From: Phymatolithon calcareum
Lineage: Eukaryota > Rhodophyta > Florideophyceae > Hapalidiales
Length of the DNA stretch: 64,000 nucleotides
NCBI GenBank assembly: GCA_977006965.1
Contig: OZ345354.1
Location: 3,348,001 to 3,412,000 of the forward strand
Reading direction: 5' to 3'
Below, piece by piece: positions 10,438-20,759 of the stretch. Position 1 is the stretch's first letter. The number at the start of each line of letters is the position of its first letter. The translations under genes and the position numbers were made by a program. Under the pieces are notes generated by a model. That model was not told the origin of the DNA, searched no databases, and was given only the letters and a program-made list of their open reading frames with translations.

Positions 10438-13400
10438 ATTATAGAAACTTTCTATCATGTATGCCTCTAAGGTGCCGCAGCACTTTCCTCGGTAATTGGG
10501 GCATCATGATCATACGATACGGCAGATCGGCCATAGAATCATCTATGGCAGATCGGTCAGCACACTGTCAATTTCCGGATTGAGATCTCCGAGTGCGGAA
10601 AAAAGAGTGTAGCATCTGAATGCGATCCCAAACAACTATTCCACTCCATTCAAATTCACTTTTTTAGATCAGATATGTCGTCTCAATTGAGGAAGCCCGT
10701 ACAATAGACACTAATAATTTAGTCTACTAGTACACTAGGGTCTATGATCGCGTGCTCGGTGTATAAGTGAATAAACACCGTACATTGCCATCGCATCTGA
10801 TTCCCATTTTCCGGCGATATAGCTCTTCTTGATGGCATTGAATAGATATCAGACCTCAAGACGATCTTCTTTATTGCAGTCACGAACAGCAAGTGGATCA
10901 TAATTTTCGCAATACCAAGGCAAAAACTACTTTGCAATCTGTCGCAACCACACGCCTCTTGACAGCGTACTGCTTCTAATGGGCTGCAACCTAAACTCTG
11001 CCACTTGCTCTCATGAAACCAGCTACTTTGGGTCACGACAAGTACCTGATGTACCGTCCCTGAAATCGCTCAATTCTCTACCTTCCCGGTACTTTACCCA
11101 CCGCCGCCCAATGTTTCTCTCCTCAATGGCATCGTTTTGCTTGATATAACATGGGCATCGAGACCCGTACAATTATTCCCCTCCAAAGGGCGGCTGCTGC
11201 AACCAAAAATCCGAATCCCACCACATTGTTTACGACTTTAAACGCTCAGAGAAGATAAAAACGTCTACAAAAACGCCCTCTGTCCCATGCAGAGTCCGTC
11301 CCAGAACTGATGCGTCTTGTTTATCCCCGTCCTCCATCAATCCTCCTCCGCCTCCGCCTGCCCCTTTCGAATCGCCGCGTAGAAAAGACCAACAAACGCA
11401 GGGAACGACACGACCAGAATGCCAACCGTGAGCGACTGCCCGTACTGCGGATGCCCGCCTGCAAGCTCGAACACACACCCCACGGACGCAATCGCCAACA
11501 CACTCGATACCGCCAGCAGCACACCGGAAGGAGCATCTATAGGCACGCCGTCATTTCCGCCCGATTGCATTCGAGCCGGCGCAATGCACTTCTTCACGGC
11601 GCGCATCTCACCGTCGAAAGGAGATCGTGCGCGTCGCGCCGGTCCCGTGGAGTACACCCATGGCGAGCGCGTTGCGGCGTGTGCACAACGCTGCGTACTC
11701 TGCAGCTGCTTCAGAGCAGGAGCGGATGTTGGGCAAAAGGCAAATGTCACGGGCATCGTGCCTACTTGCCTTTCTTCTTCTTCCGCATTTCGATGCAGGG
11801 GCGCGGGTCGGGAATGGAGATGCACCGAGATCTTGAAAAACTGAATATTATAAAAATAAATTATTTTTCAACACATTGTCATCAATTGATCTTTACCCCG
11901 GTCCGGTCATATTCTTGTTGTCGACCTCAGCGGCACCAAGTTAATCTCCCGTGTCAAACTGCTGGTACAGCCAAACATTCATCCACGCGATGAGTAATTC
12001 AAGGCAGAAAGGTGCAACCTCCATTCCCCTACACGCTTACGATGCGCCTCCAAGTGATTCGCGCCCCGCGCGCAGGACATGAAGCAGCACGTGAAACGCA
12101 GCGTATGCGAGGCTCTTGCGGCGCGTAATGCGATGAAGGCACTGGAGAGGTGGAGCGATTGTGGTTGGCATTCACGGTCAGGTGCCGCATCCAATGAGCG
12201 AGGAAGGTGGCGAGCGCTCGCGGCGTGCGTGCGGAGGCGTCGAAACTTCTGCATGCGGTGAGAGTAGAACGACTGCATGAACGTCGCAAAACCCGATTGC
12301 GCTCGCGGCCGTGTACCCGCACCGGAGGAGTGATTCAATGCAGAATGGAATTAATGCCCACCGCTCACTGTGAGTTTCAGGTGGAACGCTTCTTGTGTTT
12401 GCCTCTGCTGCTTTTAGTGCAAGGCAAGACAGAAAGCACCCATTCCTTGCGTGCGCATTCGTGTAGCCAGGAATATATTCTCTCTGTCACATTTTTGGAC
12501 GTTCAATTTTTACGGTGCCCTCAACGCTTGTTGTGGTATCCTTTGCAAGATGGTTCCTATTTCGCAAAATTCGCAGCTTCTCTCTCACGCGCAGTTTGCA
12601 TCCGAGCGACCAAAACGCCTCACATTCCAGCGAAAGAGCGTGCCAAATCGGCGATTCGCGTGAAACGTCAACGCGTCTGTCACTGCTGCAGATTCTGCAT
12701 GTTTTCTCTGATTTTTGCCATGGGTCCCCACCGCGGCGTATGCTGCACGCCCAATGCACATGTCATCTATCCGCCACTCTCGACAGGAACCAGTTCAAAG
12801 TGTGATTTGAGCCGATATGACACCTGTCTTGTATTGGTGCGTGGCGAGCACCGTCCGCAGACGAAGGATGACGCCACTCAAAGCAAGCGAACAAATGTTG
12901 TGGACGGGCTGGGTAGCGTTGGCGTGGCGAACGCAGTCCATGGCTTTGAAGCAGCACAAGTATCCACTGGTTCTAATGAAGCAGTACAGGATAGTACAGC
13001 AAGGATGTGGAGCTGCTCGAGCTTCTCTGATAAACTGCAATGCAATACGAAGGAAAAGGAAGAAGCAGTGGCGGGTGGTTTTGGGCGTGTGTGTGTACGA
13101 AATGTGTAATGTTTTCCATCGCCATCGCTGAAGCGGAAGAAGAGAAGTCACAAAAGTACTGTATGATACAGAGACGAGCGAGGTGATGAGGGAGGTGGCG
13201 ATGTTAATTTTGCTTGCTTGCTTGCATCTTCAACGCAGATCATGTTGGATGAAACGCAACCAGTCAATCAATCAATGTGAAGGTGCAGCCCGTTGCAGTT
13301 TCTTTGGTGCTGTCCACCAATTGTCCGAGGCGTTCGATACGGTCTCAGCCAGCGTCCTTCATAAAATACAATTTCAAGGAACGCAGAAGAACGTTTATCA

Positions 13401-14308
13401 AACAATTGAAGCAGGGACGAAGACGAATGTCCCAAGCCTCAAAGAGCAAAGGCACACAATGAACCACGTGTTAAGTAGGGTTTGACCGCAGCACCGTTCG
13501 GCCGCACGACCATCCGTTTCAACGAGTGTCCTGGATATTGTCATACCCAACTCGAAGCCCGCAGTAACCGCCACAAGAGCCGGTCCAGCGGCGACCAACA
13601 CTGAACCTAAATCAAATGTATCGGAAGACACCTAGCTCAGGATCATAGCACCTGCCAAAACGTGAGCTCACGCATCTCAACGGCGAGAAACCAAGGTGCA
13701 TCCGTGCAACATCTGCCTCCGTCCGCTCGACCGCATCGAGAAATCGTTTCTTTTGTTTCTCCCACCCTCCCATCCCCTTTGCGTTCTTGTAGATTAGTTC
13801 AGGGAAGCGGAAGTCCAGGGTTTGACCAGGTCGAACTCTGGATGGAGCTCCTCAGATGCACTGGGTCAGGCCCGGCAGCATTATAGGATGCGATTTCCTA
13901 GAGGGCTCCACCCGCCGACCACACATTACCGACACAGCGTTATTGCGTTCACTAAAGTTCTGAAGTTCTGGCACCTAGCGGAGATCGAGATAAATAAGTT
14001 TCATAAATCAGTGTCCATTTTTCCGGTCTGTCGTTTTCAAGTCGCTCCCGAAATGTCTTTCTCTGCTCTCGGCAAACAGCGCAGGTCCACAAAAAAACCA
14101 CACCAGACTTGTTCGCGAGGTACTGTACAGGGTGCGAGGGGGATCCGTACAAAAGCCATTGGTACAAACGGCACGAATGAACAGGCTGAGCTTCCGTGTG
14201 GATAGCTGTCGCATGCGTGCATTACATATCGAACACGGAAGGCGCTTGCGCACCGATAGCTGCAATTTCCTTCTTAGATAAGCAATTCACATCCAGAACG
14301 CAATTGTC
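10438..14308. repeat. Segmental duplication A, copy 1 (partner 53525-56440)
   Basis: From ATAGAAACTTTCTATCATGT onward the sequence aligns almost continuously, in direct orientation, with 53.5-56.4 kb. The differences are scattered substitutions and large indels. Extra blocks in this copy include about 12645-12940, about 13068-13165 and about 13366-13996. It carries a small membrane-protein gene (11337-11756) that is intact in both copies. It abuts TPR repeat DNA at about 14308. Outside that gene, no ORF is preserved between the copies, so the rest is probably non-coding or decayed. Confidence 0.9.
11337..11756 (-). CDS. Small two-TM protein, probably plastid-targeted (copy 1)
   Basis: A 139-codon ATG frame is preserved in full in the duplicate at 54414-54833, with about ten amino-acid changes and no frame damage. 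That argues that it is, or recently was, a real gene. Residues 1-75 are rich in Ser, Ala and Arg and begin MPVTFAF, which looks like a plastid transit peptide. Two hydrophobic segments follow: VLLAVSSVLAIASVGCVFEL (about 78-97) and SLTVGILVVSFPAFVGLFYA (about 108-127). It ends in the acidic tail QAEAEED. The start is placed at this ATG because the other copy has a stop just upstream of the same codon. A longer frame here, to 11825, is not conserved. The two-helix core resembles small thylakoid or cyanobacterial membrane proteins, but I cannot name the family. Confidence 0.6.
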   Translation of the reverse strand: MPVTFAFCPTSAPALKQLQSTQRCAHAATRSPWVYSTGPARRARSPFDGEMRAVKKCIAPARMQSGGNDGVPIDAPSGVLLAVSSVLAIASVGCVFELAGGHPQYGQSLTVGILVVSFPAFVGLFYAAIRKGQAEAEED

Positions 14309-14309
14309 C

Positions 14310-14758
14310 ACGCTTTCGCGTTACAGTTCCTCCACCTCGTCCAAAACGCCTTTAGTTTGCCACTCCGCCCAGCTGGTGCAACAATGCGGCGATTTCTAGA
14401 TGCACAGCATCTTATCCATACACGGCATTCCTCATGCGCTGACTTTCGCGGTAAAGCTCCTCCGCCTCGTCCAAAAAGCCTTTGGCCCTCATCACCCAAC
14501 CGAGTTTGCCCAGCGGAACCGCGATGTCTCGATTCACGGAATCTTCTCCATGGACGGCACGCAGATTTCCCAGGCTTTCGCGAAGCAGCACCTCCGCCTC
14601 GTCCAAAACGTATTTAGCTTCCATCACTTCGCCCAGATTGCCCAGTGCAAACGCGATTTCTCGATTCACGGCATCTTCTCCATGGACCGCACGCAGAATT
14701 CCCAGGCTTTCGCGAAAGAGCACCTCCGCCTAGTCAAAAAAGCATTTAGCTTGCATCA
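14310..14758 (-). pseudogene. Decayed 3' extension of the TPR array of the NLR-like gene
   Basis: About three further 44-codon TPR units lie downstream of the current stop, in another frame (AVHGEDAVNREIAFALGNLG, VLDEAEVLLRESLG). A one-base deletion near 14783, relative to the repeat consensus GGTGGAGCGACG, shifts the frame and produces the present stop at 14759. A TAG at 14729-14731 also lies in the ancestral frame. The ancestral protein was therefore longer. These units are more diverged than the 20 upstream ones. Confidence 0.8.
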
Positions 14759-17700
14759 CTACGCCCAGCTGGTGGACGACGTCGCGATATGTGGATGCAC
14801 GGTATCTTCTCCATGGACGGCACGATACATTCCCAGGCTTTCGCGATAAAGCTCCTCCGCCTCGTCCAAAACACCTTTAGCTTGCATCACTCCGCCCAGA
14901 TTGCCCAGCGAAACCGCGATTTCTGGATGCACGGTATCTTCTCCATGGACGGCACGCTTCATTTGCAGGCTTTCGCGATAAAGCTCCTCCGCCTCGTCCA
15001 AAACACCTTTAGCTTCCATCACTCCGCCCAGATTGCCCAGCGAAACCGCGATTTCTGGATGCACGGTATCTTCTCCATGGACGGCACTATACATTCCCAG
15101 GCTTTCGCGATAAAGCTCCTCCGCCTCGTCCAAAACACCTTTAGCTTCCATCACTCTGCCCAGCTGGTGGAGCGACGTCGCGATATGTGGATGCACGGTA
15201 TCTTCTCCATGGATGGCACGATACATTCCCAGGCTTTCGCGATAAAGCTCCTCCGCCTCGTCCAAAACACCTTTAGCTTGCATCACTACGCCCAGATTGC
15301 CCAGCGAAATCGCGATTTCTGGATGCACGGTATCTTCTCCATGGACGGCACGCTTCATTTGCAGGCTTTCGCAATAAAGCTCCTCCGCCTCGTCCAAAAC
15401 ACCTTCAGCTTGCATCACTCCGCCCAGCTGGTGGAGCGACGTCGCGATATGTGGATGCACGGTATCTTCTCCATGGACGGCACGATACATTCCCAGGCTT
15501 TCGCGATAAAGCTCCTCCGCCTCGTCCAAAACACCTTTAGCTTGCATCACTCCGCCCAGATTGCCCAGCGAAACCGCGATTTCTGGATGCACGGTATCTT
15601 CTCCATGGACGGCACGATACATTCCCAGGCTTTCGCGATAAAGCTCCTCCGCCTCGTCCAAAACACCTTTAGCTTCCATCACTCCGCCCAGATTGCCCAG
15701 CGAAACCGCGATATCTGGATGCACGGTATCTTCTCCATGGACGGCACGATACATTCCCAGGCTTTCGCGATAAAGCTCCTCCGCCTCGTCCAAAACACCT
15801 TTAGCTTCCATCACTCCGCCCAGCTGGTGCAGCGACGCCGCGATATGTGGATGCACGGTATCTTCTCCATGGACGGCACGATACATTCCCAGGCTTTCGC
15901 GATAAAGCTCCTCCGCCTCGTCCAAAACACCTTTAGCTTGCATCACTCCGCCCAGCTGGTGGAGCGACGTCGCGATATGTGGATGCACGGTATCTTCTCC
16001 ATGGACGGCACGCTTCATTTGCAGGCTTTCGCGATAAAGCTCCTCCGCCTCGTCCAAAACACTTTTAGCTTGCATCACTCCGCCCAGATTGCCCAGCGAA
16101 ACCGCGATTTCTGGATGCACGGTATCTTCTCCATGGACGGCACGATACATTCCCAGGCTTTCGCGATAAAGCTCCTCCGCCTCGTCCAAAACACCTTTAG
16201 CTTGCATCACTCCGCCCAGATTGCCCAGCGAAATCGCGATTTCTGGATGCACGGTATCTTCTCCATGGACGGCACGATACATTCCCAGGCTTTCGCGATA
16301 AAGCTCCTCCGCCTCGTCCAAAACACCTTTAGCTTGCATCACTCCGCCCAGCTGGTGCAGCGACGCCGCGATATGTGGATGCACGGTATCTTCTCCATGG
16401 ACGGCACGATACATTCCCAGGCTTTCGCGATAAAGCTCCTCCGCCTCGTCCAAAACACCTTTAGCTTGCATCACTCCGCCCAGCTGGTGGAGCGACGTCG
16501 CGATATGTGGATGCACGGTATCTTCTCCATGGACGGCACGCTTCATTTGCAGGCTTTCGCGATAAAGCTCCTCCGCCTCGTCCAAAACACTTTTAGCTTG
16601 CATCACTCCGCCCAGATTGCCCAGCGAAACCGCGATTTCTGGATGCACGGTATCTTCTCCATGGACGGCACGCTTCATTTGCAGGCTTTCGCGATAAAGC
16701 TCCTCCGCCTCGTCCAAAACACCTTTAGCTTCCATCACTCCGCCCAGCTGGTGCAGCGACGCCGCGATATGTGGATGCACGGTATCTTCTCCATGGACGG
16801 CACGATACATTCCCAGGCTTTCGCGATAAAGCTCCTCCGCCTCGTCCAAAACACCTTTAGCTTGCATCACTCCGCCCAGCTGGTGGAGCGACGTCGCGAT
16901 ATGTGGATGCACGGTATCTTCTCCATGGACGGCACGCTTCATTTGCAGGCTTTCGCGATAAAGCTCCTCCGCCTCGTCCAAAACACCTTTAGCTTTCATC
17001 ACTACGCCCAGATTGCCCAGCGAAATCGCGATATGTGGATGCACGGTATCTTCTCCATGGACGGCACGATACATTCCCAGGCTTTCGCGATAAAGCTCCT
17101 CCGCCTCGTCCAAAACACCTTTAGCTTCCATCACTCCGCCCAGATTGCCCAGCGAAACCGCGATATGTGGATGCACGGTATCTTCTCCATGGACGGCACG
17201 CTCGATTCGCACGCTTTCGCGATAAAGATCCTCCGCCTCGTCCAAAACGCCTTTAGCTTGCATCACTACGCCCAGCTGGTGGAGCGACGTCGCGATATGT
17301 GGATGCACGGTATCTTCTCCATGGACGGCACGCTTCATTTGCAGGCTTTCGCGAAAAAGCTCCTCCGCCTCGTCGAAAGCGCCGTCATTTTCTTTTATTC
17401 TAGCAAGTTGATCCAGCACGCCGGCGCATATTGATGACTCTGGATAGAAAGATTGACCGTTTTCGCGTTCCCGGAACTGTCGAGGAATACATAGCGCTGA
17501 CTGCGTATGCCATTTTCGGCCTCCACTCTGAATCTTACGAAGTGCACTTCGTGCGTCGTTTTCTGAGTCCCTGAATTGCCCAATTGCATAGCGAGCCCCA
17601 CTGCGAAGAAGGATGTATTTAAACCACTTTTCCCGATCTTGCTGTCGCTTTGTTTCCTCAATCGTTCTCACGCACGTGAGCACGAAAACAAGTTTGGACG

Positions 17701-20431
17701 CAAGTTCTCGCATGTCCAGTTTTCTATCTTCCCAAGATACTAAGGGAAGCACTATGGAACAAAGATCATCAGCTTCCCTTGCTCGTCCGCTTGAAAGCAA
17801 CATATTAATCGCAAAATTGGCAAGTGGCTCTGATTTGGTTGCAAACATCTCCATTGCAATCCGTCTGCTCACTTGCATCTGCTCTTTCACAACACTGACT
17901 GCATGAGGTAACAGATATCGCATTGTTTCCCCATACACACCAGGCAAAGAATTGAAATTAAATCCGTCCTCCTCCAGAACCTGCGATACGCACGCATGCA
18001 CTGCTCGCAGCGCACGATCTTGACATGCACGACGCTCTGTCCCCGCATCCGTTCGAACACAAAGTCGAATCATTGTGTGAAGCTTGAAGACTGTATGTCT
18101 GCTTGTCCCACTCTCATTTTCCATCGACAACAGGGATGCGTCATTCACCAGTTCGAGCTTCACAATGTTGAAATAAGGAAGATTCGAACTTTCACCCATC
18201 GACTCATCCCGAGAACATTCCATTACGACGCGCTTCATCAGACCCTCCGGAATGCCTCTGTCACCCAACATTGCAACCGCACGTAGGACACTTCTCGAAA
18301 GCCGGTCCAACTTAGACATATTCACTTTCCATGTCGTCCAAATCGCTCTTTGCTCCTCACGTACGCCATATGACTTCATTGCTTTGCGAAACACCAACGA
18401 CAAGTCTTCGTTTTTCCACTGTTTCTTGTACACATCAACATATTCGGCAAATGTTATTCCCGCGCTTGCAATGTAGCTCCCAGCCTGCACCAGCGCTAAA
18501 GGAAGACCAGCGAGACCATACATCTCCTTTTTCCCGCCAAGGTTAGCGAGTGCACGATACTCCTCCGGATCTTCATATTTTAGACGTTCCAGAGCCGAGT
18601 ATATCGCTGTATCGCGCTTGGCCCTTCTACTTTCCACATTCTTGAATTTCAATAGTACAACCATTGCGTCCTCCTCCTCTAATGGCGATAACTTCAGCAT
18701 CTGCTCCTCCGCCAGTCCACACCATAGCATGGGATCCCCCCGTCTTGACGTCACGATCAACCAACCGCACTCTCCTTCTGCTAATTTAGCAATCTCTCCG
18801 AGCACTTCAGCGGCCTCTTCGTCGTCGGCGTTGTCCAAACAAAGCATCCAACGACCTTCTACACTGTCCAGTGCTCGATGTAACGCCCCAATGACCGGTC
18901 CAACACTGGATCTGTCGCTTTTAGGTAAATAAAACCGACCGAGTCGTTGCGCGAAATCTCCCACTGACGACAATATTTGAGCCTCATTGCCCGCCACTGC
19001 GACCCAAAACACACCGCCAGGTACAAGCCCGTTCCTTCGCGCTGACTCGGCAAAAGACACCATCAACTGTGTCTTCCCAGCACCTCCGTACTGAGTAATG
19101 GCGGCGCTTCCAAAGCGTTGCAATATTTTTTGCAATTTCTCTCGTTCCTTGCCACGACCAACAAAGTATGGTGAGAGACTCGGCATAGGCAAAACATCCC
19201 CATTATAACCACTGCTGCCAGCATCGGCCAACGCTTGGTTCTTATCAATCTCCCTCTTCATTTCGTCGACAGCAACCTTGACGATCGCGACATCACCGGT
19301 ATTCCGGATGGCGACCAATCTCTCATGAAATGATTTTACCTTCAACTCCGCATCCCTCACCATACTCGAGCTCAGTGCTTGCCAGACTTTGCGTCGCATC
19401 AGTTGATCTTCTATGCCTTCGAGAGTCTGCATGCATTCTTCCTGCAACTTGAAAATGGCTTCAATGCGCAAGCCGTCGATTCCTGCCTCGGGATTCAGAA
19501 CAGCAATTGTGCTTTCCGATGCAGCGACCGATAGCGTTTCAAGCTCTGAGTGAAGTCTTGGCAGAATTTGGCGGCCGCGAGCTCCTTCAGACACCATGTG
19601 CGCGAGTCTTGCTCCAAGCGCTACCACTTGAAAAGCTGCGCTCACGACGGTAACACACTTGGTGACGTCGGCGACTTTTGCAGCCGTCTCCGCAACATTC
19701 GGCACGCTTTCACGGAGTACCTTGACAATGACGGCCACTGATTGCACGAAGTCTGGAATTCTGCTTGCAGAATTCAGGGTATCGGCCAATTGCAAAATGG
19801 GAGACCCAGAACCACTATCACTGCAGTGGGAAGTCCCAGCGGCGGCCGAGACAGGGGGGTTGAGCAAATGTCGTTTTGATGTAACTTGATCATGAATAAC
19901 ACTGGCAATCGCGAGGACTGGGACACCGCTCGAGACTCTAGTAGACACTAGCGTCCGATATATCTCCATCAGTGCCTTCCATGGCGCAATTCGGACTCGC
20001 AGAGTACTCATCCAGTCACTTCTCTCACTCTCAGAGCTCGCGACGATGACGACGGTCCTTCTGCCGCGCACGGCTGGGATACGTGAAAGCAGTCGACCGG
20101 AAACGCAAAGCGCTGGACCTCCATCTGTGTTACCTTGGAACGGGCGCACCGCATCTTCGACATCCTTCCAAGCGGCGTCTGTGGGAAGGCGGTCAAGTAC
20201 GAGACACTCTTCGCAGCGAAAGTCCAACAGCGTGTGCGGGGCTTCCAAGTTGGCGGCATCCTTGACGTACTTCCAGCGCAGGGCGCTCGCGAAAGCAAGC
20301 CACGCTTCCCGGGGGCTGGCCTGTGTCGACCGCGCGTTTTCCTCTGACTGGTAAACCAAGGCTTTCGGAAATAAATATTCAGGCACATTCGCAGTTGGCG
20401 ACATGGAGGGAATATGTGCGGAAGTGTTCAT
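14759..20431 (-). CDS. NLR-like STAND protein: PH-like/4-helix N-terminus, NB-ARC, about 20 TPRs (1890 aa)
   Basis: One uninterrupted frame with an ATG start and the initial sequence MNTSAHIP. Residues about 60-150 end in VVIVASSESERSDWMSTLR, like the last strand and helix of a PH domain. Residues about 215-400 are four long amphipathic helices that recall MLKL/HeLo/RPW8-type bundles. NB-ARC covers about 420-720: P-loop GGAGKTQL (Lys near 453), Walker B RWMLCLDNAD, sensor LIVTSR, and GLPLALVQAG near 643. KLHTMIRLCVR near 785 sits where the MHD-like motif falls in TPR-type STAND proteins. From about 1015 to the end run some 20 units of 44 residues (132 bp), consensus LDEAEELYRESL with AVHGEDTVHP, of the kinesin-light-chain TPR type. 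The family acts as ATP-dependent signalling switches, often in immunity; that role here is inference. The C-terminus ends in a frameshift (ATSSTSWA), so the protein is slightly truncated. A shorter ancestral-like relative lies at 41.4-46.4 kb. Confidence 0.9.
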   Translation of the reverse strand: MNTSAHIPSMSPTANVPEYLFPKALVYQSEENARSTQASPREAWLAFASALRWKYVKDAANLEAPHTLLDFRCEECLVLDRLPTDAAWKDVEDAVRPFQGNTDGGPALCVSGRLLSRIPAVRGRRTVVIVASSESERSDWMSTLRVRIAPWKALMEIYRTLVSTRVSSGVPVLAIASVIHDQVTSKRHLLNPPVSAAAGTSHCSDSGSGSPILQLADTLNSASRIPDFVQSVAVIVKVLRESVPNVAETAAKVADVTKCVTVVSAAFQVVALGARLAHMVSEGARGRQILPRLHSELETLSVAASESTIAVLNPEAGIDGLRIEAIFKLQEECMQTLEGIEDQLMRRKVWQALSSSMVRDAELKVKSFHERLVAIRNTGDVAIVKVAVDEMKREIDKNQALADAGSSGYNGDVLPMPSLSPYFVGRGKEREKLQKILQRFGSAAITQYGGAGKTQLMVSFAESARRNGLVPGGVFWVAVAGNEAQILSSVGDFAQRLGRFYLPKSDRSSVGPVIGALHRALDSVEGRWMLCLDNADDEEAAEVLGEIAKLAEGECGWLIVTSRRGDPMLWCGLAEEQMLKLSPLEEEDAMVVLLKFKNVESRRAKRDTAIYSALERLKYEDPEEYRALANLGGKKEMYGLAGLPLALVQAGSYIASAGITFAEYVDVYKKQWKNEDLSLVFRKAMKSYGVREEQRAIWTTWKVNMSKLDRLSRSVLRAVAMLGDRGIPEGLMKRVVMECSRDESMGESSNLPYFNIVKLELVNDASLLSMENESGTSRHTVFKLHTMIRLCVRTDAGTERRACQDRALRAVHACVSQVLEEDGFNFNSLPGVYGETMRYLLPHAVSVVKEQMQVSRRIAMEMFATKSEPLANFAINMLLSSGRAREADDLCSIVLPLVSWEDRKLDMRELASKLVFVLTCVRTIEETKRQQDREKWFKYILLRSGARYAIGQFRDSENDARSALRKIQSGGRKWHTQSALCIPRQFRERENGQSFYPESSICAGVLDQLARIKENDGAFDEAEELFRESLQMKRAVHGEDTVHPHIATSLHQLGVVMQAKGVLDEAEDLYRESVRIERAVHGEDTVHPHIAVSLGNLGGVMEAKGVLDEAEELYRESLGMYRAVHGEDTVHPHIAISLGNLGVVMKAKGVLDEAEELYRESLQMKRAVHGEDTVHPHIATSLHQLGGVMQAKGVLDEAEELYRESLGMYRAVHGEDTVHPHIAASLHQLGGVMEAKGVLDEAEELYRESLQMKRAVHGEDTVHPEIAVSLGNLGGVMQAKSVLDEAEELYRESLQMKRAVHGEDTVHPHIATSLHQLGGVMQAKGVLDEAEELYRESLGMYRAVHGEDTVHPHIAASLHQLGGVMQAKGVLDEAEELYRESLGMYRAVHGEDTVHPEIAISLGNLGGVMQAKGVLDEAEELYRESLGMYRAVHGEDTVHPEIAVSLGNLGGVMQAKSVLDEAEELYRESLQMKRAVHGEDTVHPHIATSLHQLGGVMQAKGVLDEAEELYRESLGMYRAVHGEDTVHPHIAASLHQLGGVMEAKGVLDEAEELYRESLGMYRAVHGEDTVHPDIAVSLGNLGGVMEAKGVLDEAEELYRESLGMYRAVHGEDTVHPEIAVSLGNLGGVMQAKGVLDEAEELYRESLGMYRAVHGEDTVHPHIATSLHQLGGVMQAEGVLDEAEELYCESLQMKRAVHGEDTVHPEIAISLGNLGVVMQAKGVLDEAEELYRESLGMYRAIHGEDTVHPHIATSLHQLGRVMEAKGVLDEAEELYRESLGMYSAVHGEDTVHPEIAVSLGNLGGVMEAKGVLDEAEELYRESLQMKRAVHGEDTVHPEIAVSLGNLGGVMQAKGVLDEAEELYRESLGMYRAVHGEDTVHPHIATSSTSWA
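14770..17395 (-). repeat. Coding tandem array, about 20 units of 132 bp
   Basis: Each unit encodes one TPR. Units are nearly identical at the DNA level and differ at a few fixed sites. These are the QMK/GMY switch (CGCTTCATTTGCAG against CGATACATTCCCAG), the HIATSLHQLG/EIAVSLGNLG block, and MQAK/MEAK. The period is 132 bp, for example GGTATCTT at 14801 and 14933. Confidence 0.95.
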
Positions 20432-20520
20432 TGACGAGTACTAAGTTGGTTCTCGGGCGTGCAAAAATTAGGGAAGAGAGAAAGGTTCAGTGTTCACAAG
20501 GGGCGTGTGCGACGAAGAGT

Positions 20521-20564
20521 TGACATACAACTGTACATTGTTAACATTGTACAGTTGTATGTCA
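20521..20564. repeat. 44-bp palindrome, one mismatch pair
   Basis: The outer 16 bases on each side are exact reverse complements around a GTTAAC centre. It lies about 90 bp upstream of the NLR-like start codon. The corresponding upstream region of the second NLR copy (about 46490-46530) keeps only one arm-like sequence. Confidence 0.9.
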
Positions 20565-20576
20565 AGATTGCAGAAA

Positions 20577-20602
20577 ATATCAGTACACTAGTGTACTGAT
20601 AT
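20577..20602. repeat. Perfect 26-bp palindrome
   Basis: Centre ACTAGT, no spacer. It is directly contiguous with the next palindrome. Confidence 0.95.
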
Positions 20603-20636
20603 CGAGATTCGAATCACAGCTGTGATTCGAATCTCG
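20603..20636. repeat. Perfect 34-bp palindrome
   Basis: Halves of 17 bases meet at CAGCTG with no spacer. It begins at the base after the 26-bp palindrome ends. This makes three palindromes within 116 bp. Confidence 0.95.
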
Positions 20637-20759
20637 ACATTGGCGAAATCTCGTGATATGAGCGCGATATGGCTTTCCCCACTCCAGGGATCCCTATGAA
20701 ATCATAACCATGTACTGTAATTCGAAAATATCGAATTTATGACATGTACTGTACTGCAT

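Noticed and set aside
11310-11993. 227-aa plus-strand ORF as a gene
   Set aside because: It overlaps the better supported minus-strand two-TM gene in antisense, and the frame is not preserved over its full length in copy 2.
12207-13109. 300-aa plus-strand ORF as a gene
   Set aside because: The frame is not preserved in the duplicate segment at 55.3-55.9 kb, and the protein shows no motif.
14770-17395. Regular 132-bp repeats as a CRISPR-like array
   Set aside because: There are no unique spacers. The whole unit is coding TPR sequence in a eukaryotic gene.
14789-17434. 881-aa plus-strand ORF as a real gene
   Set aside because: It is the antisense of the TPR coding array. Repetition of one stop-free unit explains its length, and it has no domain of its own.
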